Positions 22,691 to 33,013 of a stretch of 64,000 bases of DNA are shown in pieces. Origin of the DNA: Hyposmocoma kahamanoa (lineage: Eukaryota; Arthropoda; Insecta; Lepidoptera; Cosmopterigidae). The stretch lies in the NCBI RefSeq assembly GCF_003589595.1, contig NW_020654422.1, positions 289,637 to 353,636 of the forward strand. Direction: 5' to 3'. Position numbers and translations under genes: made by a program. Position 1 is the stretch's first letter. Every line of letters starts with the position of its first letter. A model generated the notes under the pieces. It was not told the origin of the DNA and did no database searches. It saw only the letters and a list, made by a program, of their open reading frames with translations.

Positions 22691-24335
22691 ACTTTTTGTT
22701 CTATCATGTCTCCCTTCTTTATCTCATAAGCTTTTCCCTCGTCTTTTAATTTATTATTATTTTTTAGTTTATTTATTGATTTCGTTTATTCATTCTTCCG
22801 AATTTTGATTTTCTTACTTCATTTTCTCTTTTTTGTGCGAAAGAACCAATTGAACCTGATTCGCAGGTCCAGTCATCAGAATTCACTCCAGAAAAATCAA
22901 TTGCCTTCTCGTTTGATAAAAAATCTAGACTTAAAACTTTTTCAAAGTTGAAGTTATATATTCGTCTTTTATTAACATTTTTGAGGTTTTCGATTTTTTT
23001 GATTGGATTGTTTAAAGATATGACTAATTACTGGTTAAAAGGCTCAGTTTAGGTACAGGTGGCAGACCAACATCACTGACCATTCAACAAGTCAAATTTC
23101 AACAGTCTTCAGCATAAAAATTTCCAAGCATTTCCACAAGTCGAACATACTTCAATGTTCGACTTGTGGCGGAGAGTGCTATGTTTTGGTTGATGTGGCG
23201 TTGTGAAACGGTTGACGGTTTAAAAGCTACAGGCTAGAGTATCGAAATGTGATGCAGAGTGCGAAGTTACAGGAGTTGCGGCGTAGATTTTAATTAGTGA
23301 ACGGTTTAAAGTTTCTGGACTCGGGGTTACAGCTGTGTGACGTAGATTTTGGCGGGCGACAGTGACTTGAGCTTGAGTATAGACAGACGGTAAGTAAGAA
23401 GCCTCTGGATACNNNNNNNNNNNNNNNNNNNNNNNNNNNNNNNNNNNNNNNNNNNNNNNNNNNNNNNNNNNNNNNNNNNNNNNNNNNNNNNNNNNNNNNN
23501 NNNNNNNNNNNNNNNNNNNNNNNNNNNNNNNNNNNNNNNNNNNNNNNNNNNNNNNNNNNNNNNNNNNNNNNNNNNNNNNNNNNNNNNNNNNNNNNNNNNN
23601 NNNNNNNNNNNNNNNNNNNNNNNNNNNNNNNNNNNNNNNNNNNNNNNNNNNNNNNNNNNNNNNNNNNNNNNNNNNNNNNNNNNNNNNNNNNNNNNNNNNN
23701 NNNNNNNNNNNNNNNNNNNNNNNNNNNNNNNNNNNNNNNNNNNNNNNNNNNNNNNNNNNNNNNNNNNNNNNNNNNNNNNNNNNNNNNNNNNNNNNNNNNN
23801 NNNNNNNNNNNNATTTTGAGAATACAAATAAGCAAACGAGGGTATGCCTTTTTTATTATTTGTAATACATTGCGGCTTTTACTTGGTGCGATATATTTGT
23901 GATCCTTTGTTAATACGGCATTAATATCGAACGAACGCACTTTTGAATAATGCATTCGATTTCGTGGTACAGCCGCTTGTACATTTTTTGGATCAAATTT
24001 AACATTTAGTGATGTTATACGTTAGGGAACACTGTTCTCGATTCTGATGGATTTTGATAACGAACGGCCGAAAATTATTATGACCTTAGCAATATTACTT
24101 ATAAAAATATTCTATCACTTTTTTGTTATAACGTTTAGCAACGTTTCGTTTTTTTTCTGTTTTGTAATATCTATTATCAGTAGGATCTGTAATTTCGATA
24201 ATTTTTGCAGCACGTTGCTTTTCGAATGTCCGAATATAGTGAGACCTATGACTATATAGTTCTTGTGACGTCATAGTTGGTGCAACAAATGTGACACGCT
24301 TGGTTTTCATACAAATCGCTGTACTTGCGGCGTCT
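22691..24335. other. Unassigned sequence with a 400-base assembly gap
   Basis: N fills 23413-23812. The 221- and 166-residue ORFs spanning it on the minus strand are artefacts of reading through N. No exon of the channel gene is missing from the reconstructed 286-codon segment, so the gap need not hide a coding exon. Confidence 0.6.
23134..23169. repeat. Perfect short palindrome
   Basis: CCACAAGTCGAACAT, a 6-base spacer, then ATGTTCGACTTGTGG. The 15-base arms are perfect and no flanking repeat was recognised. Confidence 0.85.
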
Positions 24336-24339
24336 ATCT

Positions 24340-24765
24340 AGATATATGTCTGTGCTAACGACTACTCGGCACTCTATGTATGATCACTTCACAATGCAAG
24401 AGACTGAGGAGCTGAAAAGGTTTCTTCAAAGGTGTCGATCCTATGAGTATTGAGCCAGCTCAGGCTAGTGTAGCTTTTAGTGCGAATGAGTCACCATCTA
24501 CATTTGTCCCCTTTCTGAGAGTCGTCCTTTTAGACAGGATTTGCCGCGGCCGATACGGTAGTCTTTAAATAGGCTTCGGAGTTATGTTGACCGGAGTTAA
24601 GAACAATTTTTTTAGGTGAAGATTTTCCGATGGTTCTAACTTTGAATGCTTGTGTTGTGCGATTCAAACGATGGCTCACCTCACATTGTGTCTTGCGTGC
24701 CCTAACACCGCACATGGTTGAGAATTTAATAGCGGCTACTTGTGACGCGGTCGGATAATAAAACT
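24340..24765 (+). pseudogene. Jockey-like non-LTR retrotransposon, C-terminal fragment
   Basis: Reading VDPMSIEPAQASVAFSANES around 24440, together with the end GAATTTAATAGCGGCTACTT, matches the corresponding part of the better preserved copy at 46376-46600. That copy has a similar SSPQASxxF stretch and GATTTAATGGCGCTAGTGAC. Only the last part of the element is present, and frames are broken. Confidence 0.6.
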
Positions 24766-25685
24766 TTTCTTCTTAGTACACTACTATATTAAAGTAATAG
24801 CTTACTGGCGGAGGGCTTGGGCCGGACCCCCGCCGTACCCTAGTCTTACCAGGGAGTAGGGCTTTCAATGTCGCTGCATTTTTGCGTACCGAGATAAAAA
24901 TATCGACACTCGGTGCAATCTCGAATATCATGGGAAAATCGAAACTTTCAAGACTTTAGTAGGTAGGTTTCGATACTTATAGACTACGCATTTAGGCAAT
25001 CAAAACATAATATTTTAATTAAGTTCTTTATTAACACAGATATGATAAAATGGAAAATTATTTATGAAAGCTATTTTTTAAGTTTTGTAGAGTGTACTTA
25101 AGAGACAAAGGGTGTTTAGTACAGTTTCTGATGTAGAGGACTTCGTTATGGTACTACCGTTCTTCATTACCCGTATATTACTATACTAAACTACACTCCA
25201 CGGTGTTGCCACGTACATGTAGTCAGAATAAGAAATAAGTGATGATTTAGGTGATTTTTAATACTTTTTATTAATTGATTTAAGTTTTAAAAGTCTCGAG
25301 AAAAAGTCAGTCTCGAGTCGTGTTTTTTTTTCAAAACATATTTTCCGGATATTTTTCCAAAACTTTTCCTCTATTTTTCCATATTTGATGTTGACAGCTG
25401 TCAAAAGTGGAAGTTACTGAACGAAAACGTTGGAGCCAACAACAAGGTGGTGGTGTGGTTGTTGGCGGATTTTTTTCGCTATTGTGAAATCATTTTAAAT
25501 CTCGTTTTTTTTAGGTGGCTCTTAGCTATACAAGTTTATTTTATAATATATATTTCTAAACGTAGAACATAATATGAGCCTTCAAAATTATATTTTACCC
25601 ATTTTCAAATATTTCCAGTTTCGGAAATTTTGCCGGAACAAATTTTCGCTATTTGAAAATTTTCGGATTTTTTTTTCGACGTAAC
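24766..25685. other. Non-coding AT-rich stretch
   Basis: No gene was recognised. GGGCCGGACCCCCGCCGTAC near 24813 is an isolated GC-rich island of unknown origin. Confidence 0.4.
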
Positions 25686-25689
25686 ATCT

Positions 25690-26145
25690 CACCTGATGGA
25701 AAGTGACGTTGAAGTAGATGATGCACACACCTAAATAATCCTATTCACTCTCGCCTTGAAAAGGTCCAAGTTATAACGTTCAGGGAACAAGTCTGCAGGC
25801 AGGGAATTCCACTCCATCGCCGTTCGCCATTATAAATGTGGAAGCGAAATGCTTCGTGCGAATCCTTGGAATATTCATAGAATAGGGGTGGAACCCCAGC
25901 CTAGGTCTGGTCCCCCGGTGATGTAAAGGGGAAGGCGAAATTAATTCGTGTAATTCCCTCACACACTCTCCGTGATATATCTTGTAGACAACTTTACGGC
26001 GTAGTTCAAGGCTCTGCAGCTTCGCCTCTACTAATTCCGGTTCACCTATAAGTGTCTTTGTACGCTTGTCGATTGAATCCAAGGTGGCCAGTTGGTATGT
26101 AGCAGAACCATCCCATAGGTGGCAGTTTGTTTAAATACTTTACCC
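25690..26145 (-). pseudogene. Non-LTR retrotransposon, C-terminal end of ORF2
   Basis: Minus-strand reading gives LDSIDKRTKTLIGEPELVEA, LELRRKVVYKIYHGEC, ELHELISPSPLHHRGTRP and GFHPYSMNIPRIRTKHFAST, then FKARVNRI near the end. This is a well-known C-terminal block of lepidopteran LINE ORF2 proteins: xRDSIDxRTKxLIGxPxL, ELHELIPPSxFYHRTTR, GFHPYxV, RTKRFASSF. The upstream part shifts frame near 26060-26110 (LWDGSATYQLAT in frame with CHLWDGSATY). The element is truncated at its 5' side. Confidence 0.85.
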
Positions 26146-26412
26146 AACAGTAGTTGCAAGTATTGAAAATACCAAAAAATTGTAGTGACTCGCGAAATTT
26201 TCGAGACCGACATTTCCGGGGTGAGAGCCCTATAACACATGCATCATAAATATTATAATTATTGTTATCGTTAATGATATTATTATTATTATACGTATAT
26301 TATATAATATATAGTAATAATAATTGATTGAAGATTGATTGTTGACCTGTTAGGCAACGTGCAAACCCCACATATTATAACAAAACAATAGATAATTCCT
26401 CAATTTCAGAGG

Positions 26413-26478
26413 GAGTATATTTGTCTAAAGTTCAAGGTAGTAATAATTTACTATATTGAACTTTAGACAAATATACTC
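26413..26478. repeat. Inverted repeat, 23-base arms
   Basis: GAGTATATTTGTCTAAAGTT plus CAA is repeated inverted, ending AACTTTAGACAAATATACTC. The loop is about 20 bases. No coding content. Confidence 0.85.
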
Positions 26479-26479
26479 T

Positions 26480-28130
26480 GCCAATTCCGAACTTTAGTAA
26501 TTACACCATCAGTATTATATCTAAAGACTACAATGATCTATTAGCAAATCTTCATTTGAATTCTAGATTTGGTACACCGAATGAATTGCGACTTTTGAAT
26601 TTACTTTAGGCAAGATCTGTTCAATTCCTACAAAGGACCTAATTTGCGATTTAGGGGCTTATCAATAAGGCTCTGAGGAATTTGTTTATTAAGCATGATA
26701 ATTCACTACGTGCCACTTGCAGAAGCTTCAGTGTGGATGTGAGTAATCTTTTAAATAGGATAACAGGCCGCAGCAGGAGGCGGAAGGCGCAGTGTATCAT
26801 GAAGTACAGCGGCTGCTATGCCGTGTGTGTTATGCGTTTTTTCACTCACAGCTTATTGCACATTTGAACTCAAACTTTCGGCTATGTAATAATACGCTGA
26901 GATTTACACTTTGTTTTAACTTTTTCATAGTACGTGACATGGAGTTCAATTTTGGACAAATGCATCGCATGGGCGTGAGCGCCCCCTGGCGGGACAGGAC
27001 GTCATGGGATTTTTAGGTGGGGAATAGTAATATACCTTAACATTATGACGTTATAGCTGTAATTTGAATGATAATGATTGAAATGATGATGAAAGAAAAA
27101 AGAATGACTGCAGTCGTCTTTTGGTTTCGATTACACTTTCTGGTACATGTGGTCAGTGGAACGTTGTTGTCATAATTCAACGTCTTTTGGCATGCCTTTA
27201 ATAATATCTATGAGTATAGTTTGGATCAAAACAGTAATACCACACTGTAATGCCATCGCGCTGCTAATATCGGCCTTAGGGAATCACCAAACTTATTAAC
27301 GCGGAATCGTCTGGATGCGATCATGTTTAACCACACTTGTCACATTCGCCTTTGACGCGGCCGTTCGTGCGTCAATTTCTTTCTAAAATAGGATCAGTTG
27401 TCGTCGACATGCATACGGACGCGATCGGAAATTCGTATGAAGCTGATTCGTTGCCGACTTGTGTCGAGACGCATTCATACGAACCGATGCGAAACGCAGA
27501 ACGTCTTTTTCGCTCTTACGTTCATGGACATAAAGCTTTTTCTGACCGGCTTAAGCGGAAATTCATCTCTGGAGTCGAGTAAACTAGTGCGACGAGGACG
27601 GTTTCAAAAAGGTGGGAAAAAAAAGAAGTAAGCCCGCCGCAACGTTAGTGCCACCGCCCCGACAGGCCCCAATCATTTATTGCATCCAGCGGTATCGACG
27701 ACGTTGCTATACGTGTCACGACTGCGTTACTCCACAAAGTCTGCGGATATTTTGGAGTACATACGGGGGTGAAAGCCAATGCTGCCCTGAGAATCGAGCA
27801 GTTGAAGTCCCGCCATAATAATAATAACGTGAATTTTAATTAATTTGTGGTGAGAGTACCAACTCGGGTGTCATGTTCCGACATTTTCGAGGACGGCTAC
27901 CGGACACCCACGTTGCGTCACACGTCGTCACAGTGTTAATATTTTATTATATTATTATGTATCTTAGTCAATAAGGCATGTATTTATGGGTCTTCTGTGA
28001 CCTGAACATAAATAAATAAAATAAAATAAAAATAAATCAATACGATTCTGCTTTAATAAGTGTGGTGATCTTATGATGAGTTTGTTATGATTAAATATAT
28101 TATGTATCGAGTTCTTAGGTTTTCGCGATT
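26480..28130. other. Unassigned stretch with weak coding-like ORFs
   Basis: Overlapping plus-strand ORFs at 27337-27818 are not supported by any domain that I recognise. TTCGTATGAA and ATTCATACGAA near 27440 and 27470 are inverted. ATAATGATTGAAATGATGAT near 27070 resembles a LINE simple-repeat tail. Confidence 0.35.
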
Positions 28131-28133
28131 GTT

Positions 28134-28317
28134 ACACATAGGAAATGAAACTATTTTTCCGGATTTAAATCGCGTATATTTGTTTTTTCAAACAAACCGA
28201 CGTTTCGAGCCCTTTACAGGTCCCATGGCAGTCAACCGTGACCATGCACAAGAACACAAGAACATGCACATATACGCGATTTAAATCCGGAAAAATAGTT
28301 TCATTTCCTAAATGTGT
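28134..28317. repeat. Long inverted repeat, about 45-base arms
   Basis: The left arm contains GGAAATGAAACTATTTTTCC and GGATTTAAATCGCGTATA. The right arm is its near-exact inverse, TATACGCGATTTAAATCCGG then AAAAATAGTTTCATTTCCTA. The middle has TTCGAGCCCTTTACAGGTCC, a motif also seen at 17680. It lies 80 bases downstream of the exon at 28398 on that exon's strand. Confidence 0.88.
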
Positions 28318-28397
28318 TATGTTTATAATCAGTTGTCAGTTATTACAAGTTCATACGTTTAGTCTGAACGAAGTTTCAAGTTATATGCTCAACTCAC

Positions 28398-28552
28398 CTG
28401 TAACTTTGGAGTTTAAGAAGTAAGGGTCAGGATGCCATAAGTTGTCGAAGAATTCCGGTGGGAGAGTGACGTGGTCGTCTCCTTCTTCGAATATGTCTTC
28501 TGGTAGTTGAAGTCTGCTTTCCCTCCATGTCTGTCTGATGAACATGTCCACT
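28398..28552 (-). CDS. Cys-loop anion-channel subunit, exon with loops D and A (third visible exon)
   Basis: This exon encodes 51 complete residues. It begins VDMFIRQTWRESRL, the loop D strand of the ligand-binding domain, and continues through PEDIFEEGDDHVTLPPEFF to LWHPDPYFLNSKVT. The W-x-P-D motif of loop A is intact. The acceptor cag ends at 28553 and the donor GTGAGT starts at 28397. The exon starts by completing an arginine codon and ends with the first base of a glutamate codon finished 18.3 kb away at 10091. The large following intron holds most of the repeats of the window and a 400-base assembly gap. Nothing suggests a mutually exclusive duplicate of this exon. Confidence 0.95.
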
Positions 28553-28647
28553 CTGAAAATAGATTTTGTGTTATCACGCACACCTTCATACCACAGTAGT
28601 TCGATTCACGTAAGTTCAAGCTATCAAAATATCGTTGAAGTTACGTA

Positions 28648-28880
28648 GTCGTTCGATCGAAGTCCTATCCAAAATTGGTATTTGGGTATCGAGTAGAATC
28701 GAAACGTAACGACTAATGAACGACATCTTGGATTGTGAAATTTGACATTTGTCGTCGAAATTCTATTGAAAGAACTGTCAAAATTTTAGCAGAATACGTA
28801 TGAATTGTCGTTTAGAGTCGATTCAAGTTCGAATCATGTAGGGACCAGAATACGATTTAACGACATTTGGATCGAACGAC
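28648..28880. mobile_element. Small element with GTCGTTCGATC termini
   Basis: It starts GTCGTTCGATCGAAGTCC and ends TGGATCGAACGAC. The interior has further TCG-rich imperfect inverted blocks (ATCGAAACGTAACGACTAAT). It lies about 95 bases upstream of the loop D exon on the exon's strand. Confidence 0.5.
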
Positions 28881-29287
28881 TTTAAAATTGGACTCGTTGA
28901 CATTCACTGTCACACGTGAATACGAAAAAGCAAGTTTAACGACTAAATCGCTACGATATCGTAACAGTTTGATTCTGTGAATCAACCCCCCAGGGGGGTA
29001 ATTATTTCGCTGTCTTGATTCGCTGTCGTCTGAGGTCGCCAATGAAGAAATAAATTTCTCTTTTATTCCAGCTTATTCACAACATTTCGGAGGTCTATGG
29101 GAGGCTGGTGTAAAATCAACCAAATATCATTTACACAGAGTGTTGGGCAATTGTAAATTTTATTTATTTTAAATTAGCATGTAATAAATAACGCGTACAC
29201 TCAACGTAGCCCCGCACTAGGGAAACCCTGTGTCGCAGGTGCTATGGACACTCACAAATTACAACTAAACTCACGAGATAAGTAAAT

Positions 29288-31250
29288 CGTCGCTTTAATG
29301 CCAAGCGGCCGCATCACGAAAAAATTTTAATCGTTTTTATTGGAAAATTGTGTTTAAAAACGGTTAAATTTCAATATTCCACAAAGACATCTAACGATTT
29401 TGCATTATAAATAACGAAGTAACGCAAATGCCTGTATAGCACTTAGCACTTTCGTGGCTCATTGCAGAACTAAGCGGTCATTATGTGAGTTGCGTCCCGG
29501 CAACCGGCGCAAGCGCACGTCAATATGGAGCAAAAGGGTCGTCTCGCGAAAACGCTTTTACATTCCAACAACTTTTTATAGTCCAAAGTGCCTAATTTTG
29601 GATTGCGTCCGTTTCGATCTAAAAATTCAGGTAAGTTCTATGTTTTTTTAATAGCGAAGGTATTACATTTAGCGATGCGGCTGTGTTGCATAATGTATGT
29701 TACAAATGATTATGGGGTTTGTAAAAAACTAAAAGTGTCGTATTTGCAATGTGCCTGTTTTGCATGAAAAAAATGCTCCTAACAGGTTTATATCTTTATC
29801 TGCTGTAATGATATTTTTGATATGTGCCTGCTTTTTAATTCATTATGGAATTAAAGACGATGTTTCTATTATTTAAAAAAACTAAACTGCAACAATTATA
29901 ATTTTTATTTGCTTTAAACCAAAATGTACGGACTGTATACACATAATCAATTATAAAATAAGGCTAAGAAATTTGTACATTGCTATTTATGTAAGCCTCT
30001 GCAGCCGAACCTGTATCTCAGCGAACCGAATAAGTATTAGATTTAATATTTAGCTTTATTATATTTCTTTTTTAATACATTTACCTTGTTGCTTTGTGTT
30101 CTTTACTATAGTTCTAAATAATGGATTTAACTACTATTTTATTCTACATAATGGTAAGGTGAAAGAGCAACGAACATCAAAGCATCGCTGATGATAATTG
30201 AAGAAGATGATGAAGATCAAGCACATTGAAATGATTTATGTGATTCAGATTCCATTTCAGACAATCAACATAGCCTTGATCTTTACACATAAGCTTTTTA
30301 AGTTAATCTTTAATATAAAATGCTTCGTAACTAATTGTTACTTTGTTTTTTATACTTGACAGGTGGGATGACCTGGCTTCTTTAAATGGAAAGAGAAGGA
30401 AAATGTGATATTTAAATGAATAACATTAACGTGTTAGTATTTATTTTACGCATTTAAAAGTTGATTTCAATAAAACTGATAGCTCCTAGTACATAAATTA
30501 TAAGTAACATTTTAAAACTTGCCAAAAATGCCATAAATGAGACTAATTTCAGGCTTAGAGTGTTTTTTATTCTTATTTTATGTGTTAAAGCATGTTTTTT
30601 TATAGTTTGACGTGTTGGTATTTATTTTACGCATTTAGTAGATGATCTCATTAAAACTGATAGTTCCTAATACACATATTATAAGTAACATTTTAAAACT
30701 TGCTAAATGTGCCATAAATGAGACTAATTTCAGGTTTAGAGTGTTTTATATTCTTATGTTATGTGTTAAAGCATGTTTTTTTTAGTTTAACATGTTAGTA
30801 TTTACTTTACGCATTTAGTAGTTGATCTCAATAAAACTGATAGTTCCTAATACAGAAATTATTATACGTAACATTTTAAATTTTGCCAAAAGTGCCATAA
30901 ATGAGACTAATTTCAGGTTTAGAGTGTTTTATATTCTCATGTTATTTATTTTTTTGTTTTTGAAGTATGTTTTTAGTTATGAGTCTATTTTTATTTGTCA
31001 AGCTTCACATGGAGCTTCTAGAAATAATTTAATAAACTTAACAAATGCCTTTCTCACTATGATTTATGGTCTTTTTATAAAATATTTTAAAATAATTGAA
31101 ATAATTTAAAGATATTGAGTTCTTTTTTTAATGCTAAAGTGCCTTATATGCATTTTTACGGCTTTGGTTTAAACCTAGCGTAAAACTTTGACAAGCTCTC
31201 CTGTCAGAAAGCGAATTTTTGCTATGCGGCCGTTTAGCATCAAAGCCACG
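29288..31250. mobile_element. 1.96-kb DNA transposon-like element inside the SINE
   Basis: The left terminus is CGTCGCTTTAATGCCAAGCG then GCCGCAT. The right terminus, inverted, is CGTGGCTTTGATGCTAAACG then GCCGCAT. That is 27 bases with four mismatches. AAAT flanks both sides (29284-29287 and 31251-31254), a 4-base target duplication. The interior is AT-rich and has three 180-bp tandem units but no recognisable transposase. It is therefore non-autonomous or decayed. Confidence 0.85.
30428..30965. repeat. Three tandem copies of a 180-bp AT-rich unit
   Basis: Units begin at 30428, 30608 and 30788, each with TGTTRGTATTTAYTTTACGC, ATAAAACTGATAGYTCCTAR and CATAAATGAGACTAATTTCA in the same order. 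The third unit decays at its end. They are internal to the inverted-repeat element. Confidence 0.93.
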
Positions 31251-31828
31251 AAATGTAGGCCATAAAAATATTTCTCCCGGCCCGTGATCGAACCTGGGAC
31301 CTCTGCGTGGCAATCCGGCGTAGTAACCGTTCGGCCACTTAGGCAATTGAAGTAAACCTCATTTCACGACCACTTACCCCTCTCTCGAGCGATCCGGAAG
31401 ACCTAACGCCATTGACACCAGGATATTTCATCATCGGTAGACTGTTCACTTCGTTGCCAAGCTAGGATTATCAAGATGTGCCAAACAATCGCTTCAATCG
31501 TTCCCAGCAAATTAAAAAACTTCGACAACATTTTTGGTGCAGATGGAGCAAAGAATATGTCTCAGAGATTCAACTGAGGACTAAATGGCGTACTTGTAAA
31601 GACGCATTGAAGATGAACGCTCTTGCAGTTTTAAAGGCGGAGAAACTACCACCGTTAAAATGGAAATTGGGTCGAGCTACAACTCGTGTTTCCTGGCAAT
31701 GATCGCGTCAATAAAGTGGCAGATATCAAAACTTGTACAGGCATTGCAAGAAGATCCTTTTAAAAAATTTGTCCACTTCCTGTAGCAAGTATTACTGGTT
31801 GAAAGGCAAGCTTTCAACGGCCGGGGAA

Positions 31829-32088
31829 TGTTCACGCATGAAGACTTATTTTTATAAATAGCGCCTAAATTTTACAAGGAGCAATTATTTTAATCGTTGA
31901 TTTAGCTACGCTCCAATTTAGGGTTTTTCTCTCAATATACTTTAAGCAGTGATACCCGATTTTTATTATCTACTGTGTCAAGTCCCTTATGGAGAATCCG
32001 GGTTTGCGCACTTTTCCCGATGCGTAACCGATTTCAATAAACAATGGCAGTAATTCCACGAACTTTTCAGGTCAGTTTTTTAGTTTTT
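31829..32088 (+). mobile_element. MITE family D, 3' part
   Basis: It starts at GTTCACGCATGAAGACTTAT and includes TAAATAGCGCCTAAATTTTA and CTCTCAATATACTTTAAGCA, ending AACTTTTCAGGTCAGTTTTT. It abuts the end of the BEL/Pao remnant. Confidence 0.82.
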
Positions 32089-32108
32089 TTACTATTGTTT
32101 GTGTTGTG

Positions 32109-32110
32109 TA

Positions 32111-32142
<32 letters not shown>

Positions 32143-32150
32143 GAGAGAGT
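32109..32150. repeat. (TG)n(GA)n microsatellite
   Basis: TGTGTGTGTGTG runs directly into GAGAGAGAGAGAG. The ORFs over it on both strands are low-complexity artefacts. It ends about 150 bases from exon 32302-32401, on the donor side. Confidence 0.9.
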
Positions 32151-32301
32151 GTATGTTGTAGACATGAAATGCATATTAATGTACGTGCACATGACTCAAT
32201 ATTGCGTGCCATACCACGACACGTAGTACGATCCATTTGAAATGCATTCCGTTTAGACCATTCCGCGAATGGGTAACTCATACATGGAATAATTCATTCA
32301 C

Positions 32302-32401
32302 CTGAAATCCATATCTTCAACGTTAATAGAGTTGACGTCGACTACGTAAATGCTGAATTCTACGATTACTGGTTGACCTTTACGCGCCGGAGGACGCATT
32401 T
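32302..32401 (-). CDS. Cys-loop anion-channel subunit, N-terminal beta-strand exon (second visible exon)
   Basis: This 100-base exon encodes 32 complete residues, starting MRPPARKGQPVIVEF and ending NVEDMDF, with a split codon at each end. The VEFSIYVVDVNSINVEDMDF pattern is the classic first beta-strand pair of Cys-loop subunits, just before the loop D strand. The acceptor is gattccag, with AG at 32403-32402, and the donor is GTGAAT starting at 32301. The initial ATG-like codon is internal (it follows K-E from the upstream exon) and is not a translation start. Confidence 0.93.
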
Positions 32402-32455
32402 CTGGAATCAGAATTAAATTAAGTTAAATTAAGAAGAAATACTTTCATAAATTTC

Positions 32456-32660
32456 TCATAGACGGCGCTACGGCTAAAAATAGGTGAAAACCAAATACAA
32501 AGATTAAAAAACAAGCACATAGAAAAATTCGTGAGGTCCTCTGGTTCGTTCCGTGGCTTAGTTGGCATAGCGTCTGACACGGTATGCTAAAAGACGTCAA
32601 TTCGAATCTGATCGGATCGAAGTAATTTTTCTGTGTTCGATCTTTGTATTAATAATTAAA
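32456..32660 (+). mobile_element. tRNA-derived SINE (family C)
   Basis: The body GACGGCGCTACGGCTAAAAA and GTGAAAACCAAATACAAAGA precedes the tRNA-like part TTCCGTGGCTTAGTTGGCAT and the end GATCGGATCGAAGTAATTTT then GTGTTCGATC. It lies 55 bases upstream of the acceptor of exon 32302-32401 on the exon's strand. Confidence 0.85.
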
Positions 32661-32756
32661 TTAAGTTTTTATATCAATTTTTCTTTAATCATTACATATC
32701 TGATAACTCATATCATATTATACATATTAGTATATGTATAATATGCTGAATCATTT

Positions 32757-33013
32757 TCATTAATACTTGTGAATCGATTTTGATGATTCTTTTTTGTTGG
32801 AAAGAGGGTACCTCAGAAGTGGTCCCATTTAAATTTGAAGAAAATATTCCACCTCTAAGTAAACAGATTTAGAAATAGAAATAGAGAAACCATTTATTGC
32901 AACGCCACATTATAAGAAAAACACACTAAAGTTATATGAATAAAGACAATTTTTTTCAATAAAACTTGGCAAATAGATGTAATTCCGCGAACTTTTGACG
33001 TCGGTTTTTTTAA
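32757..33013 (+). mobile_element. MITE family D fragments with another repeat between them
   Basis: GATTCTTTTTTGTTGGAAAG to TATTCCACCTCTAAG (about 32780-32860) and CAATAAAACTTGGCAAATAG to GACGTCGGTTTTTTT (32956-33012) are family D pieces. Between them, 32872-32925 (AAACCATTTATTGCAACGCC) matches 61491-61555. It looks like an insertion into a MITE. Confidence 0.65.

Larger units (their letters stand above)
29154..31345 (-). mobile_element. tRNA-derived SINE (family B) split by a later insertion
   Basis: The 3' body is at 29154-29287 (CAACGTAGCCCCGCACTAGG, AACTCACGAGATAAGTAAAT). The tRNA-like head and B box are at 31251-31345 (GAAATGTAGGCCATAAAAAT, CCCGTGATCGAACCTGGGAC, TAACCGTTCGGCCACTTAGG). 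Joined across the insertion they make one normal copy. GGCAATTG occurs at both outer borders (29146-29153 and 31342-31349), consistent with a target duplication. Confidence 0.85.
29039..31785 (+). pseudogene. BEL/Pao retrotransposon integrase remnant, interrupted
   Basis: The first piece (29041-29153) reads FSFIPAYSQHFGGLWEAGVK then KYHLHRVLGN, the hallmark of BEL/Pao integrase. The second piece (31346-31785) reads SRPLTPLSSDPEDLTPLTPG then YFIIGRLFTSLP, then HFWCRWSKEYVSEIQLRTKW and KLPPLKWKLGR, the C-terminal part of the same domain. Between them lie a SINE and a 1.96-kb inverted-repeat element. About 15 residues of the integrase are missing at the junction, and a stop interrupts the sequence after FTSLPS. 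Catalytic parts upstream and other polyprotein domains are absent. It is non-functional. Confidence 0.93.

Noticed and set aside
23290..23955. Long minus-strand ORFs of 166 and 221 codons
   Set aside because: They read through 400 N bases; the flanking residues have no known pattern.
27337..27818. Overlapping plus ORFs
   Set aside because: No family pattern and no splice signals in agreement; left as unassigned.
32072..32281. ORFs over the TG/GA repeat
   Set aside because: Low complexity only.
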